64,000 nt of DNA from Lamellibrachia satsuma (GCA_033239005.1 BSQZ01000037.1:5313001-5377000); one strand, 5' to 3'; shown: positions 13,500 through 25,837, counted from the stretch's first letter. Numbers and translations: made by a program. The notes: a model not told the origin generated them from the sequence alone.

Positions 13500-13790
13500 T
13501 GTTAAAAGTGTAACCGATGATTTAAATAGGCGGAAGGATGTTTGGCAATTTTTTCGTAGTCATTTATGCAGAAACTAGTAAATATTAATGGGCATGGCAC
13601 GTTCAGCCGTTTTAAAAGAGTTAGAAATATGTGATTTTTACACAACTCGACCAGCATGTCATTGAGATGATGACAACGGCAGGAAAGAAGTTTCAGAATT
13701 TTTGATAGTCCCATTTTCTTATAATCGTGCAAAACGTTAACATGGTCACCAATGGGAAACGTTACAGTAGGCTGAACCCTACAGTCATTA
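13500..13790 (+). repeat. Dispersed repeat family B (shared with 50525-51020)
   Basis: The segment containing gagatgatgacaacggcag and gcaaaacgttaacatggtca followed by ccaatgggaa recurs at 50880-50985. The preceding part matches the inverted left arm of that fold-back. No coding potential. Confidence 0.7.
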
Positions 13791-14244
13791 GCCTGACACA
13801 GATCAGGTTCAGACGTGTGAATTAGTACAATTATGAATGAATCAGTATTGGGGAAATTGTAGACACTAAACAGTAGACACTAGTTAACACAGTTGAAAAA
13901 TACCAACTACCAACTGGGGTGGGCACTGGGCAGTGGGCACTTGCTAGTGGGCAGGTCATTAAGGCAGGCAATATTTGGATGGAAGACAATTATAATGTCC
14001 ACTGGTAGGGTCAAAGGGTGATACATTGATGATTAATCATGGCTTGACTGCCTCTGCAAATATGTCTAAAGTAAACATTTGTGGCTGGCTACTTCCAACC
14101 AAGTGAACTTATGGAGCCATTAGATTTATGCCAAATGATACATTCATGCAAAAAATATGCATCTGTAACATCTGTATTCTGTATGTACTATGTAGTAGTA
14201 ATATGTACTGTGTAATGTGTGTACTGTGTATTGAATACTATGAT

Positions 14245-16100
14245 TTAACAAGATTGCCATCCCAAACAACAAGTTCCAGATGGCAAGTGGACAAGGAAGC
14301 TATTGGCTTATCGAGAGTCCAACAATTTTCTCATCTATGTGTAGCCCACCCTTATCAAATATCTGTCAATTCTATTTTTAAACATATTCACACTACTAGC
14401 ATTAACACAATCATTCCTATCAACATCCTCATAACCATTCACTATTTTAAACACTTCTATTTGGTCTCCTCTTAGTTTCCTGGTCTCTAGTGTTGTCAAA
14501 CCACATTGTAATAAGTGACTTTCGTAACTAAGGTCTCTCAATTCTGGAATCGTTTTAGTTGCTCTTCGTTGTATTCTTTCTAGCTTGTCTATGTCCTTTT
14601 TATGATATGGCCTCCATGCTTGAATACAATATTCCAAATGTGGTCTAACTATTGCTTTGTACAGGGGTAGCTGTTTCTCCTTATACATGATATTTAATTA
14701 GCTCTAGAATTTGATTTCCCTTTGAAGCAGAAATCCCACATTGCTCTGAAACTTTCATGTCAGCACTAAATGTTACTCCTAAGTCCTTTTCTTGTGTGGT
14801 TCTACTTAGTACAGCATCCCTAATTTTGTATTCTTCGTCCATGTTTCCATGTCCTATGTGTATACATTTCCACTTCCCAAAATTGAATAACATTTGCCAT
14901 TTTTCTGACCATTTAACTAATTTATCTAGATCATCCTGTAAAATCTGTATCATTAGTAACCTTTCTGAATACTTTTGTGTCATCTGCAAATGTCATTACT
15001 TTGCTAGATATGTCATCTTCCAAATCATTTATATATATATTAAAAACAGTATAGGGCCTAATACTGATCCCTGTGTTACCCCACTCAAAACAGATTTCCA
15101 GTTTGAAATCTCACCATCTACTATTACTCTCTATCTTCTGTGTGTAAGCCACTTTTCTATCCAATTGATTACATCATTACCTATACCATGGGATTCTAGG
15201 TTAAGTAACAATCTTTGATGTGGCACTTTATCGAAAGCTTTCTGAAAATCTAAGTAGACAACATCCACTGATGACCCGTCATCTACCCACTTTGTAATTT
15301 CTTCTAAAAAACATAAGAGATTGGTTAGACATGACCTTGCTTTTAGGAACCCATGTTGAGATGTATTTATTAATTTATGTTTTACAAGGAATTCCACCAT
15401 GTGGTCTCTAATTAATGTTTCGAGTAATTTACATACAAATGATGTTAAACTCACTGGTCTGTAATTTTCTGGCTTCTTCCTCGGTCCCTTCTTAAATAGC
15501 GACGTAATATTTGCTTCTTTAATTTCTAAAGGAACTATTCTTTCTAGTGACAAGTTAAACAATTTTGCAAGTGGTGTACTAATTTGCTCAACAATTTCCT
15601 TAAGCAGTTTTGATGGTATCCCATCAACTCCAGGTGATTTATTATCTTTCATCTTCTTAATTTTCTTTGCTATCATTTCAGGAGTTACAAATAATTGCCC
15701 TAAATGTTCTGATTTATTGCCCTCAAATTTAGTTAATGGAACTGGAAGTGAGCTGCTATCTTCTGTGGTAAAAACTGAGCTGAAATACTTATTCAGGACC
15801 TCTGCCATTTGAAACCTGTCTGAAATTATGTTTCCCCTGTTGTTTTCCAGTGGTCCGACCTTATCTCGAACTTTCTGTTTACTCCTTACATAAGCATAGA
15901 AACTCTTGCTGTAATTTTTTATATTACCTGTCAATTTTTTTTCAAAGGTTTTGTATTTTCTAATTTCAGTTGTAGCTAGGTTAAGTACCTCTTTGTAATT
16001 TGCAGTCTTCAAATGCATTGCTATTGTATGAAATGTCTCTATTAAAAGAATGCACATTATTAAAATTATACCATTGGAAATCCCATTGTTGAAAAGAGGT
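14245..16100 (-). mobile_element. 5'-truncated jockey/L2-like LINE with damaged reverse transcriptase
   Basis: The minus strand encodes most of a non-LTR reverse transcriptase in three broken frames. First (16057-15131): NKSPGVDGIPSKLLKE (fingers), ENYRPVSLTSFVCKLLE, QHGFLKARSCLTNLL and the YLDFQKAFDKVPH motif. Next comes GVTQGSVLGPILFLIYIND and FADDTKVF near 14985, containing the catalytic DD. Then (14688-14335) the thumb/tail with LEYCIQAWRPY, LERIQRRATK and LTTLETRKLRGD. Frameshifts lie near 15130, 15040 and 14950. The AP endonuclease and 5' UTR are missing. About 45 codons between NGYED and DCVNASS, present in the copy at 20105-20545, are deleted here. The 3' tail ends ttgggatggcaatcttgtta on the minus strand. 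Clade assignment (L2/Rex/CR1 group) is tentative. Confidence 0.85.
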
Positions 16101-16380
16101 TAAACTACATTCCAATATATAAAACACTGGTGTCATCATAATTACATGCAAGATCTCAATTTGCAACTATGTAAAATAATTTTAAATATTCATTAACCGG
16201 AAATATAATTTATAATAAGATTTTATTAATATTAAAAGTAAAAAATCTGGGTTTTGCATTAATTTTTTTATTAGGCCCAGCCCAGGCCGGCCCACTCACA
16301 CTAAGCCCAGGCCCGGCCCAAAGCCTGGCCTGCGAAAATTTTTAGATTGATGCCGGGCTTGGACCCAAAGCCCGTGCATT

Positions 16381-16438
16381 GTGTGTGAGTGTGCGTGCGT
16401 GCGTGCTTTCATGCGTGCGTGTGTGAGGTACATATACA

Positions 16439-16480
<42 letters not shown>

Positions 16481-16485
16481 CACTG
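16381..16485. repeat. (TG)n/(GTGC)n and (TA)n microsatellites
   Basis: gtgtgtgagtgtgcgtgcgt is followed by catatacatatata runs, on the right flank of the 12181-16380 element. Confidence 0.9.
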
Positions 16486-16489
16486 AATT

Positions 16490-18570
16490 TATTTTATATG
16501 ATGTACAATGCATCAATCCACAAAGTGGGAATTAGTGCTTTATAAATACAGTAGTATTATTATTAGTATTATTAAAGGTCGATTGAAAAGTTAACAACAT
16601 GAAATATACAGCATAGTTATGCTGTTAGCCAAATCTTGTGCTGCTACTGGATTAGGTATTTCATTTTGTATATTTTCTTTGTATGTATTCCATGGCCCTA
16701 TCAGCTACCTGTATAAATATTTATTGATGGTGTTGGCGACGTTAAGATCCATTCACCGTTGCTTAACAACAACAGGTTACCAGGTCAAGTCGGTGTTAAT
16801 ACCCATGATACTGAGATGGAGTACTCGACAGGTAACATTGGAAGGTTGGGCGTGAAGTTATTATTAATTCAGTGCAGCTGTTCAATATTGGCATGGGTAG
16901 TGACAATTATATGCATAAGACCTTAAGCTGCACCAAGCCATGGAACCAACGGTCCATCACAGTGCACCACTGCACAATTGTTAGACAGTTCAGACTATAT
17001 TTTAGAATATTTATAAATTTTTGCATTGTTTTTAATATAATGAATATATATTTTAATATAATTAATATATTTATTTTTAATATACTGAAAAATATTTTAA
17101 TAAGTTATTAGTTTAGCTTTAATAAGTTATTTTATATAAGTTGCATGTAGGTATAGTGCCTGAGAGCATTCTTGATTGATTGGGCTGTGTATATATATTT
17201 TATTATTATTATGAATTTTAGACTATTTTAATGTACAACTAATATTATTTACCATTGCGATCTTAACTCCTTATTTTTAGCTTTTATTAATCTTTATTTA
17301 CATAAAACATCTTACTACATTTTACTAATGATAAATGCAGATATTGCCCATTGTTAAACTTATGCTTTTTGTGATGATTTAAAGCTGGCTTGTACAAAGA
17401 GGAGAGCAACATTAATACACACACTGTGTCCCAGAATAATTATTTGGCTAGGATGCTGTATAAGAAATATATCATTATTACTACATAGGCTAGTTCATGT
17501 GGTCTGGGGGTAATCCATGTCATTTTTGTTGTTTATCCATGTTCCAATCTTTCACAGCCCAAAATAATAAATATCCCTATTGGAAAACAATTAATTCACC
17601 AATGTACATTTTCATGGTCAGTTTTATTTTGAATAAAAATAATTAGTTGGCATAAAATTGCAAAGCTTGGCTTTATTTAACATTTCGGTAGAAAGAAATC
17701 AGTGAAAAAAGCATGCAGCTGTTATTTACTGTGACATAAAAGGTGTTTTTGTATTTTGGTGGGCAGAAATAAAATACAGAAGGAACGAGAAAACACACTA
17801 TTTGATATATGATATGCGTATACATCAGTAATTTGTACCAACAAATTTTATCGAGAAAGATTTTGTACTAATATCCTGTAGTGTTATGTGACATATATGC
17901 CCAGATACAGTGCAAATTGCACTGTATCATTTTCAGTGTGGGCTGACGCAACAATCAAATTCTTCAAGATTGTTTTAAATTACATGAACTGGACTAAGTT
18001 ACATTTGTGATTGATTGCATTATGAAATGTAATATTAGCTGTAACTATAACCAATGGTATTTGCATCATCGCTGTTGTAGGCGTATGTGTGTTATGCAAC
18101 TTCTTGGTCCATGTAACCAAATATGATGAAAGGAATGTATTTGTTATAATTCCACTAACCTCAGTAACCTTACTAACGTGTTTAACACACAACCTGCCTT
18201 GTATAGCCAAGACATATTATGATTCTAATACTATGATTCTAAGTTAAAGATACTTTGAATAAATTTTTATCATTCTAATACCAGTACAGTTACTAAGAAA
18301 ATTAACGTGCTTATTTACAAAAATTTTATTCGAATAGACAATAACCACACTCAGATTTCTAGCATCACAATCAAAATTTCCTGATGTGCAATAATAGAGC
18401 CAAACCCATCACGACAGTATATACTGGTCCATGTTTAGTTTGCTCCTAAAGTGAACAAGTCAGCAACCAAAGTCAAAAGACTTGTTCTGGGCCAAATCAA
18501 AGGATAATTTAACTAGGCTGTTGCCAATGCTGATTTGTGTCTGTCTCCCATGCCCTAAGCTATCCTTAAC
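16490..18570. other. No gene recognised; very AT-rich
   Basis: Mostly AT-rich. A gtgctttataaatacagtag segment followed by (ATT)n at 16530-16575 looks like a SINE tail, but no head was found. Nothing else is supportable. Confidence 0.4.
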
Positions 18571-18574
18571 TAGA

Positions 18575-18865
18575 TTTAACCAGATTTACCACAGTAGCCA
18601 TCCAAAGCAACACGTTCCACATTGTAAGTGGACAAAGAAGGCATTAGCTTATCGAGAAACACCAAAAAAATTTCATCTGTTGCTCGCCCCATATCAAATA
18701 TAATTTTTTTTTACATAGTCACTCTGCTGGCATTTATACAATCAGTAGATAATTTGTTCCATTCACTTATCGTCCTTGGTGAGAATTAATACTTTCATAT
18801 ATCCAATCTTCTGTGTTATGTAGTGTTGTTAAACCACATTGTTTTAAGTGTTTTTCATAATAATA
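18575..18865 (-). mobile_element. LINE 3' end fragment
   Basis: The reverse complement contains gtggtttaacaacactacat, then a decayed tail ORF (aagtgaatggaacaaattat), then ctcgataagctaatgcc, gtccacttac and ggatgg. These are the same 3' landmarks as the LINE copies at 14245-16100 and 20105-20545. Multiple stops. Confidence 0.7.
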
Positions 18866-20100
18866 TAATATTTTTAGTGCTATAATCACCTTAGTTCCTG
18901 TTGAGGTTGGGCCAGTGTACAGTGGGTGCTTCATGGTCAAGAGTGCAACACTTTCAGATGTGAAATAAAAACACCAAATGACACAGAAGATTCTTGAAAA
19001 GCTGCTATTGAGTATAAACTCCTGCTGTGCTTCCTGTATTAGCCTACTTGTATCTGCAACTTTTCAGACAAAATTAAATATAATAGCATCTAGGAAAATT
19101 GTGTTCGATGTTTATAACTATTTTATGGCCTGACATATTAGGCCCTACACCAGCGAACTAAGCTTGAATAATGCCCATCGTTGGGAAATGGTTACCAGAG
19201 GGAAAAATCGACGGTTGCCACAGCAACGTAAAATGACAGTCGCATTCTGTGCGATGCATGTGAATTGTTTCTCCGGATGGTATCACAGCTGAATAAATTC
19301 TCATTGATGGCTATAAACATGTGCCGTTATTTAATCATGCAGGATAAGTTTGTTCTGTTTAGTCAGATGGTTTATTAGTATTATTCATGGGAAATAGTCA
19401 TCACACGGAGCCCCCTCAAGGGAAGACAGCTTGTGACAACTGTGCCTAAAAATCAATATGGCAGGGAATGCTTGCAGCGTTGTGTAGATGGCCATCCATC
19501 GATGGCAGGCCAATCGTCTATACTCCTCCCCTATTGTTATGTCTCAGTATGCTGTCTCATTAATAAGATATGTGTTCGCCAGTTATCGTAGAGTCTACAT
19601 CGATGTGGATGTAACGATATGAACGTCGCAGAATCGGGCGATCAGATGGCATATTTGGGCAGTTTTACTGAGGTCAAGGACTGTGTTGTGCCGGCCGGTT
19701 GCAATCGCTGCCTCTTTGATGTTGAACTCTGGGGAGCGTGACTCAGTGTCTGACTAGCCATTGTTGTTGAGATAGAAAAGAAGACTAGCAGGGTGATGTG
19801 TTGGCTGACAGCCAACAGCCCTGGAGACACAGCGGACGTCAGGCAAGTTTATAACATGCAGTCTTGGGTTTGCAAATCCATCGGTGTACCATTTCTAAAA
19901 TTCTCTCTTAAACACTGATTTGATGGGTAAGGTTTTGAGGGTGAGTTTGCAGCACTATTCTTCGGTAATGGTCAATGATTTCAGAACCACTGGATTGTTC
20001 TGGTTGAGAGTACATGGGTGCACATGCATGCATGCATGCATGCATGTTTTGAAATATTTATCGCTGAATATCTTTGGCATCTGCTAACCTAGTGTTAAAA
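18866..20100. other. No gene recognised
   Basis: No coding feature seen. A short (GCAT)n run lies at 20021-20046. Confidence 0.4.
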
Positions 20101-20104
20101 GAAT

Positions 20105-20545
20105 CCAGGACCTTAGTTAAATGAAGAATGCCTAAAAAATATGGTTTAACAACCCTAGAAACAAGGAGATCAGATTGAAGTTTTTAAGATATTGAATGGG
20201 TATGAAAATATTCTTAGAAATATTTTTGTTCACTTAAGTACGATAGTAGAATTAGAGGACATGGAGTAACATTAGTGAAGGATCAGTGTAAATTGGATAT
20301 TAGAAAGTACTCATTCTCACAGAGGACAATAAATGAATGGAACAAATTATCTACCGATTGTGTAAATGCTAGCTGCGTGAGTATAAAACTGTATAAAAAA
20401 ATAATTATGTTTAAAAAAAATTTGACAAATATTTCAGAAGGGCTGGTTACACATAGATGAAGAATTGTTGGACTCTCGATAAGCAAATGTCTTCTTTGTC
20501 CACTTGCCACCTGGTTATTTTGCCTTGGATGGCAATCTTGTTCAA
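20105..20545 (+). mobile_element. LINE 3' end copy, plus strand
   Basis: It begins with the tail signature (ttaacaaccctagaaacaag then gagatcagattgaagttttt) and continues LVKDQCKLDIRKYSFSQRTI, NEWNKLS and DCVNASC, typical of the conserved C-terminus of L2-like ORF2. It then shows the 3' UTR landmarks ggactctcgataag, gtccacttgcc and ggatggcaatcttgttcaat. It is 5'-truncated, with a frameshift near the start. It supplies the segment deleted from the 14245-16100 copy. Confidence 0.75.
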
Positions 20546-20825
20546 TCTTAAAAGAATGCACCAGTGTAATAGATTTGGTAATTGGTGCACTTAAATGTGG
20601 TTGTTTTCAAAACAGCTTGGGGGGGGCCTACATTTCCACAGACCCTTCCTGTGTGTTCAATTATGGCCACAGTCCTTTAATCATATTCTTGTTATTGACA
20701 AAACGTATTTGCTATAACTTTCTAACAGCATTCATCTTCTTCAACAGTCCAGATTTTCCAAATGTTCTAAAATACATGCATGATAATTAGGTTACTGATT
20801 GGATGTGAAAATGTCTACATTCTAG

Positions 20826-20960
20826 ATGTTTGTATGTGTGACATTAACATGTTTGTATGTGTGACATTAACATGTTTGTATGTGTGACATTAACATGTCC
20901 CCTGATGTCCTGATTGACCAAATGTTTGTATGTGTGACATTAACATGTCCCCTGATGTCC
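20826..20960. repeat. 23-bp tandem repeat with a longer variant
   Basis: gtttgtatgtgtgacattaa then cat is repeated four times. The last two copies are followed by tcccctgatgtcctgat, giving a nested 60-bp repeat. Confidence 0.9.
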
Positions 20961-22984
20961 TGATCGATCAAATGCCATGTGTAATAAAAATTTGAAGTTA
21001 CGATATTGGCTGAAAATTTCCGTTGTTAATATATTGCGCTACTTTGTCAAATAATAATACTCTTTCTGACTGTTGTTGTTTTATTGTGGGCTATTTTCCC
21101 ACCTTTCCTTTTATAAAAATTTACATTTGATGCCATGTATAATTTGTGTTAACTGTCAATTAGTGTTTACTTAGGATGTGGTATTTTTACATCACATACT
21201 GATCTACTGATGTGACTTTATATGTACATGTCATTAACTTTTGGCTTAATTATCACACATTGATAAGTTATATGTCATTATGAAGCCCAGATAAAGCTGC
21301 TTCTGATATACAAAAAAATTGTCAAATGCAATATTTGGTCAAATATGACAGCACAAGTGTTGATATGGCTAGGTCGTTTGTGGTTGACCGCTATTCTGTG
21401 TCTGTGTCATACTTTATTACAATCATCACAATTGTATTTTATCCCGGGGCGGAGGGGGAGGGGGGCACTCAATACATTGCCCTTATTCCATCCTTGAGAC
21501 AAATTCCAGGTTCTATGGGTATGTTTTCTGTGTCCAATGCATCTAGGGTATGAAATCACACTTACATTGTAAATAAGGGTACCATTTTTTTTTTGACATC
21601 CCATATTTTAACAAACATTAATCTATAAAAAAAAAACCAAGGAAATGCGTATGTATTTAAATCTTTCAATGTGGAAAAAGTTTCCTTTTGGTAGAAGTCA
21701 AAAATGTGTTTGGGGGCTTAAGGATGATGCTGGCAATATGTTGAGTACCCCCCCCCCGGGTGTTTTAGTTATTGCTATATTTATTATGAACACTTTATCT
21801 TTTTGCTACTATAACATATATTATTTGGATTTAACCCTGATATTATGTGAGTTTTATTATCAGTGTATAATTATGACACATATCTTGTGTTCAGTGTGAA
21901 TCTCCCTGATCTTTATATTAAACTGCCTTATTTATTTGTTGCATTGTAAATATGGCATAAACATTGACACTTGCCAAGCCTAATGACCTACACCGGCAAA
22001 TACAGACACCTAAGAACGATAGGCCATCATCCCTTTAAATCCAATATCCCACACATGTTTGGTTATTGCGGTTATTTAATTAATTGGCTGACAGGCATAA
22101 TTTTTTTTGATGTAAATAAATCATGTCACTAAAAGCATTCAGTCGCTGTGTTACGTCAACCAGAAACTAATTCGTTATGACATGGAGCTTTCATTAAAGG
22201 TAGCATGTGGCTAGGCTGAGCTTTGCTAACTATCTATCCACCAGACAAACGGGAAATCAATAATTTGCTAAAATCGAGCAAGGCAGCTAGAGGGAAACTC
22301 CTGCATAGTGGATTAGTCGTTTTGCCACAAAAGTGTTTCCTTTCAAAATATGTAAAATCCTTCTTAAAAAAAATTATGATTTTCAGGTATTATGACTAAG
22401 TACTTGGTACGTAAAGTAAATTTGGCTTCAGAGCACAACAGTTGAGCGAGCACATGAAGTTTAATGTGTGTCTTTCTGTGAATAAAGCATTCTATTTGTT
22501 CTCTCATTTGTTAATTGATTTATTTCCACCTGAAGTTGTTACTTTGTAACTGATTTTATAGCTTTAGCTTCCTTTAAATAAAATATGCACTGTATGTTTT
22601 TCCATTTAAACACGCAGTCAACGAGACGATCGTTAGAACTTATACAATTCGTTGTATCCTTAAAATTCATATCATAATATATTACACCAAAAAAAACCTA
22701 TAATATTATATAGAGTTGAATAATTTAAATAAATTAAATTACAATTATCATAATATCTTATTTTTATATTTCAGATTTTCATGTGTTTCCCCTCACTGGG
22801 AAATTCTCCCTAGTTTTTTAAAAATCAAATACAGAGCAATGACAGCGATAAGCGACTATTGTATTGTGAATACAACGGAACGATCTGCATATATTTTTTG
22901 ATTTATACAGTGTTTTTCATCAGTTCGTTTTGAATGTGAAGCATGGTCTTTTATTCTAAATCACCACCACCCGTCAGCTCTACT
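20961..22984. other. No gene recognised
   Basis: AT-rich with short homopolymers and a poly-C run near 21750. No supported coding or RNA feature. Confidence 0.4.
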
Positions 22985-23049
22985 CCTGCTATTGCGATGT
23001 TTACTTTGTGACCTAACCATGAAAACAACCACCTAGAGCCACCAAACTT

Positions 23050-23111
<62 letters not shown>

Positions 23112-23375
23112 CCATACATATACACATGTCACGTGGTCAAACATTACTCTTTCTTCCATTTAAGGATAAAAAATTACAAAAAAGCTAGCTATATCCTCTA
23201 CGCCTAGCTCCGCAAAGCTAGGCATAGGAGATGACAAGTTTTTGTTTATTTTGATCTTTATTTGGAAGTAAGAGTAATGTTTCACCACGTCACATGTGTA
23301 TGCATATGGTAAATATATGAGGGGATGTTTGGCAGCTCTGTGTGGTTGTTTTCATGGTTCAGTCAGAAAGTAAAT
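22985..23375. mobile_element. Large fold-back (inverted-repeat) element
   Basis: The two halves are reverse complements over most of their length. Left landmarks are gtttacttt...gacctaaccatgaaaac, then aaccacctagagccaccaaac, a (TA)n run at 23052-23109, and ccatacatatacacatgtca with cgtggtcaaacattactctt. The right half repeats these inverted as gagtaatgttt...ccacgtcacatgtgtatgc, gtttggcagctctgtgtggt and tgttttcatggtt. The centre is itself a hairpin, cctagct-ccgcaa-agctagg. The only large asymmetry is the TA expansion in the left arm. No ORF, so probably a non-autonomous DNA transposon. Confidence 0.8.
23052..23109. repeat. (TA)n microsatellite inside the fold-back element
   Basis: Uninterrupted TA run within the left arm only. 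Confidence 0.95.
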
Positions 23376-23499
23376 AAATTCTAACTCAAAGGCTACTGGC
23401 GTCGCTAAACTGCTCAGAAAGAACCAAATTTGAAAATGATTCTGCAGTATCACTACACTCCAGCAGTTCGAAATCGTTACATTATACGTTTTTTCTGGA

Positions 23500-25204
23500 A
23501 AATTGACATCGCCATCACTCACTATAGCAACGCGAGTGAAACTATGCTGAAGCATTGCATAGAAATCATTGACTAAATGTAAACCCATATCATCACTGAC
23601 GTCACAAAACCACGTCATCGCTCATCTCATTAACTTCAAAATTTTACATGCGCTTTGCGAGTTGGACACATTAAACATCAAATTTTGCATATAAATAAAT
23701 TTTTATTTTTTTTTTATTTTGGCATGTACCAGAACTGGGGGTGGAAGTACTTGGTACTCATGTACTCTTATACTCGAGTACATTTTTTAAATACTCGTAC
23801 TCGTAGAAATTATGGTCGTGTACTCGTACTCGTACTCATGTTCAAAGTACTCAGATTTTAATTGTACATTACGAGTACATCTGAGTACTTTTTCAATATG
23901 ATATTGTGAAAATTATTTTATTTCTTATTTTATCAAATCATTAACAGCTACAACAATAATTTCAAAAAACTATGGTAGCAAATTGTATTACCTGCATATG
24001 AATCAAATTATGTTCTGCATGCTTCTCCGCTGAGTTATATATGTTTTCTAATACAGGATCATTAAAAACCGTTTTTATTATGTAAATTCTATTGCAATAA
24101 CCATGATATTAATTGCAATGTAATAGCGCCTGATTTGTAATAATTATTATTGTTACATTTAGTAGATGTGGTTTCATTTTACTTGATATTGATGTGTTTT
24201 CACGAATTCACACTGTGGATCACTTTTCTGCACATTGAATGCACTGAAGCCACAAAAGGCTTCGCTTCAAGAGGCAGCATCTTTTGATTCTTTTCCCAGT
24301 CAGAAACCCCTAGTTCATATCCATAGTTGTACTAGTTACCAGTCCAGGCCATAATCCTTGTGTTTGTTTAATTAAGCCAGGAAGTCCAGTAAGCTCATAA
24401 TGAAAGGGTCATTCATCAGTTAGCCATAAAATGCCTTTGTTGCTCTCACAAGTGACAGTGCTAAGTACTGCTAGCTGAGTCTTCTTCTGAAGAAGTTTGG
24501 TGACTCAAGTCAGACAGCCTGCACCAGTATTGTTTGGTGCCAATTTGTAGTGTGGTTAAAGTACAAAGGGGATATTGAACCCTGGACATTGGCATGTGCT
24601 AATCCACCCTCTCAGCAAACATTAGTTGTGGACTTGTGGTCACTGCCAGCCAGCCACAATATGCCTACCTATATCATATATATTTAATGGTTATAGATTC
24701 ATATATCATATATATTTAATGGTTATATTTTGTTATTTCTATTCTCTTGTTATGTTGTGCTATAAAATGTATTTTTAATTTAAATACATTTTAACCAATA
24801 TTTGAACGCATATTCTGTACATTAGCGTTTGAATGTGAATCACACCTTTGAATGGAATGCAACTCCCTGTTTGATCCAAAACATAAAGAGATTTTTTTAC
24901 AGTTTTCCTCATAAATAAATCTAATCAACTGCTGTTGCATAGTCAACTCTTCCTGAATGATATAAATTAATTCACAATGTTTATTTTAAAAATACGTTAT
25001 TACTACTATAGAGAGTTACTTTAATATCATACAAGATGTACTCGTACTCGTGGAAATGTACTCGTTCTCAGCCATCACCAATGTACTCGTACTTTACTCC
25101 TGAAAATGTACTCGGCCCCAAGTCTGTGTAATACATACAATATTAAACTTTGTGTACACACTGAAAAAGCGTTTTAGTTAGTGCCTTGTTATTAGTTCCT
25201 TTAA
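23500..25204 (+). mobile_element. Copy of repeat family C, interrupted by a later insertion
   Basis: The left piece (about 23560-23729: aaatgtaaacccatatcatc..., cattaacttc..., gacacattaaac..., ggcatgta) and the right piece (25127-25204: acatacaatattaaactttg, tgtacacac, gaaaaagcg) together match the uninterrupted copy at 33125-33322. The intervening 1.4 kb is a separate element. The left limit is uncertain. Confidence 0.75.
23730..25126. mobile_element. hAT-like non-autonomous element, 1.4 kb
   Basis: The ends are CAGAACTGGGGGTGGAAGTAC (left) and, reverse-complemented, CAGACTTGGGGCCGAGTAC (right). Subterminal tandem gtactcgtactcg words occur at both ends. It splits a copy of family C. The intact copy reads ggcatgTAGTACatacaat where this one has the element, and the flanks (tgtac.. 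left, tgtaatac right) fit an 8-bp duplication of tgtartac with a damaged left copy. CAG-type termini plus 8-bp duplications are hAT hallmarks. It has no internal ORF. Confidence 0.7.
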
Positions 25205-25833
25205 CCATTTCAGTACAGCAGCCCAGATCTGCTGTGACCACTGAATACTGCATTTTCAATGAATATGCAAGAAAATCGACTGCATCACTTCAAGTCAAGA
25301 TTTCAGCAACAAAAATGCATTATATGAATAGGAATATTATACATTCTGAAAGTATGATAATCAGCGAGTGAAATGAGACATATAATTTTACATTTCATCG
25401 TCATGGTAACCAGCAATCCAAGATGGCTGTCACGATTTCAAAGTTTTTTGCAGTTGCTGAACACGGTTGTATATCAGTGTACAGTTGGCCAACATTATCA
25501 TTGTTTCGACTGTCAACATCCAACAAAGATATGTCGCTAAAACTATCAAATAATCTGTCCAAAACATACGGCGGTAAATCGCCAGTTGAAGTATTGCAAT
25601 CCACCAATGCAGTCATTTTGATAATCCATCATTAAAAACCAAGAAAATCTCTGTAAAGTAATATTGAGCGATAATCAACGAATAGCTAATACATTCGCCA
25701 TGAAACCATATATAACAAGTGGCTCTACGTAGTGGATAATTATGAATAAAAGCTATTTAAATGGTGAATGCCAAAAATTCGGCCTGTCGTACTGTAGCGC
25801 AGTCAGAAATTCGGCCTGTCACACTGAAATGGT
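25205..25833. mobile_element. piggyBac-like MITE flanked by TTAA
   Basis: TTAA at 25201-25204 is followed by ccatttcagtac, and gtcacactgaaatgg is followed by TTAA at 25834-25837. The inverted ends are imperfect over about 12-15 bp, and the right end carries a duplicated aattcggcctgtc motif. TTAA duplication with CC-starting termini is diagnostic of piggyBac-type elements. The 629-bp interior has no transposase. The insertion sits at the TTTAA that ends family C in the copy at 33322. Confidence 0.65.
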
Positions 25834-25837
25834 TAAG

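Larger units (their letters stand above)
12181..16380. mobile_element. hAT-like composite element with GC-rich inverted ends
   Basis: The left end (gtgccctgcatgggc..., then repeated gcccaagcccggccc words to about 12415) and the right end (16265-16380, ...aagcccaggcccggccc... cccgtgcatt) are inverted relative to each other. Reverse-complementing the right end gives aatgcacgggctttgggtcc followed by aagcccggc, which aligns with tgcatgggc...gagcccaagcccggc at the left. Both ends abut microsatellite DNA with gtgtgt flanks. GC-rich subterminal repeats and short imperfect inverted ends are typical of hAT non-autonomous elements, but no transposase is present. Internal DNA includes a LINE fragment and two direct repeats. 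The superfamily call is inference. Confidence 0.5.

Noticed and set aside
14757..15218. 153-codon plus-strand ORF
   Set aside because: Antisense shadow of the LINE reverse transcriptase.
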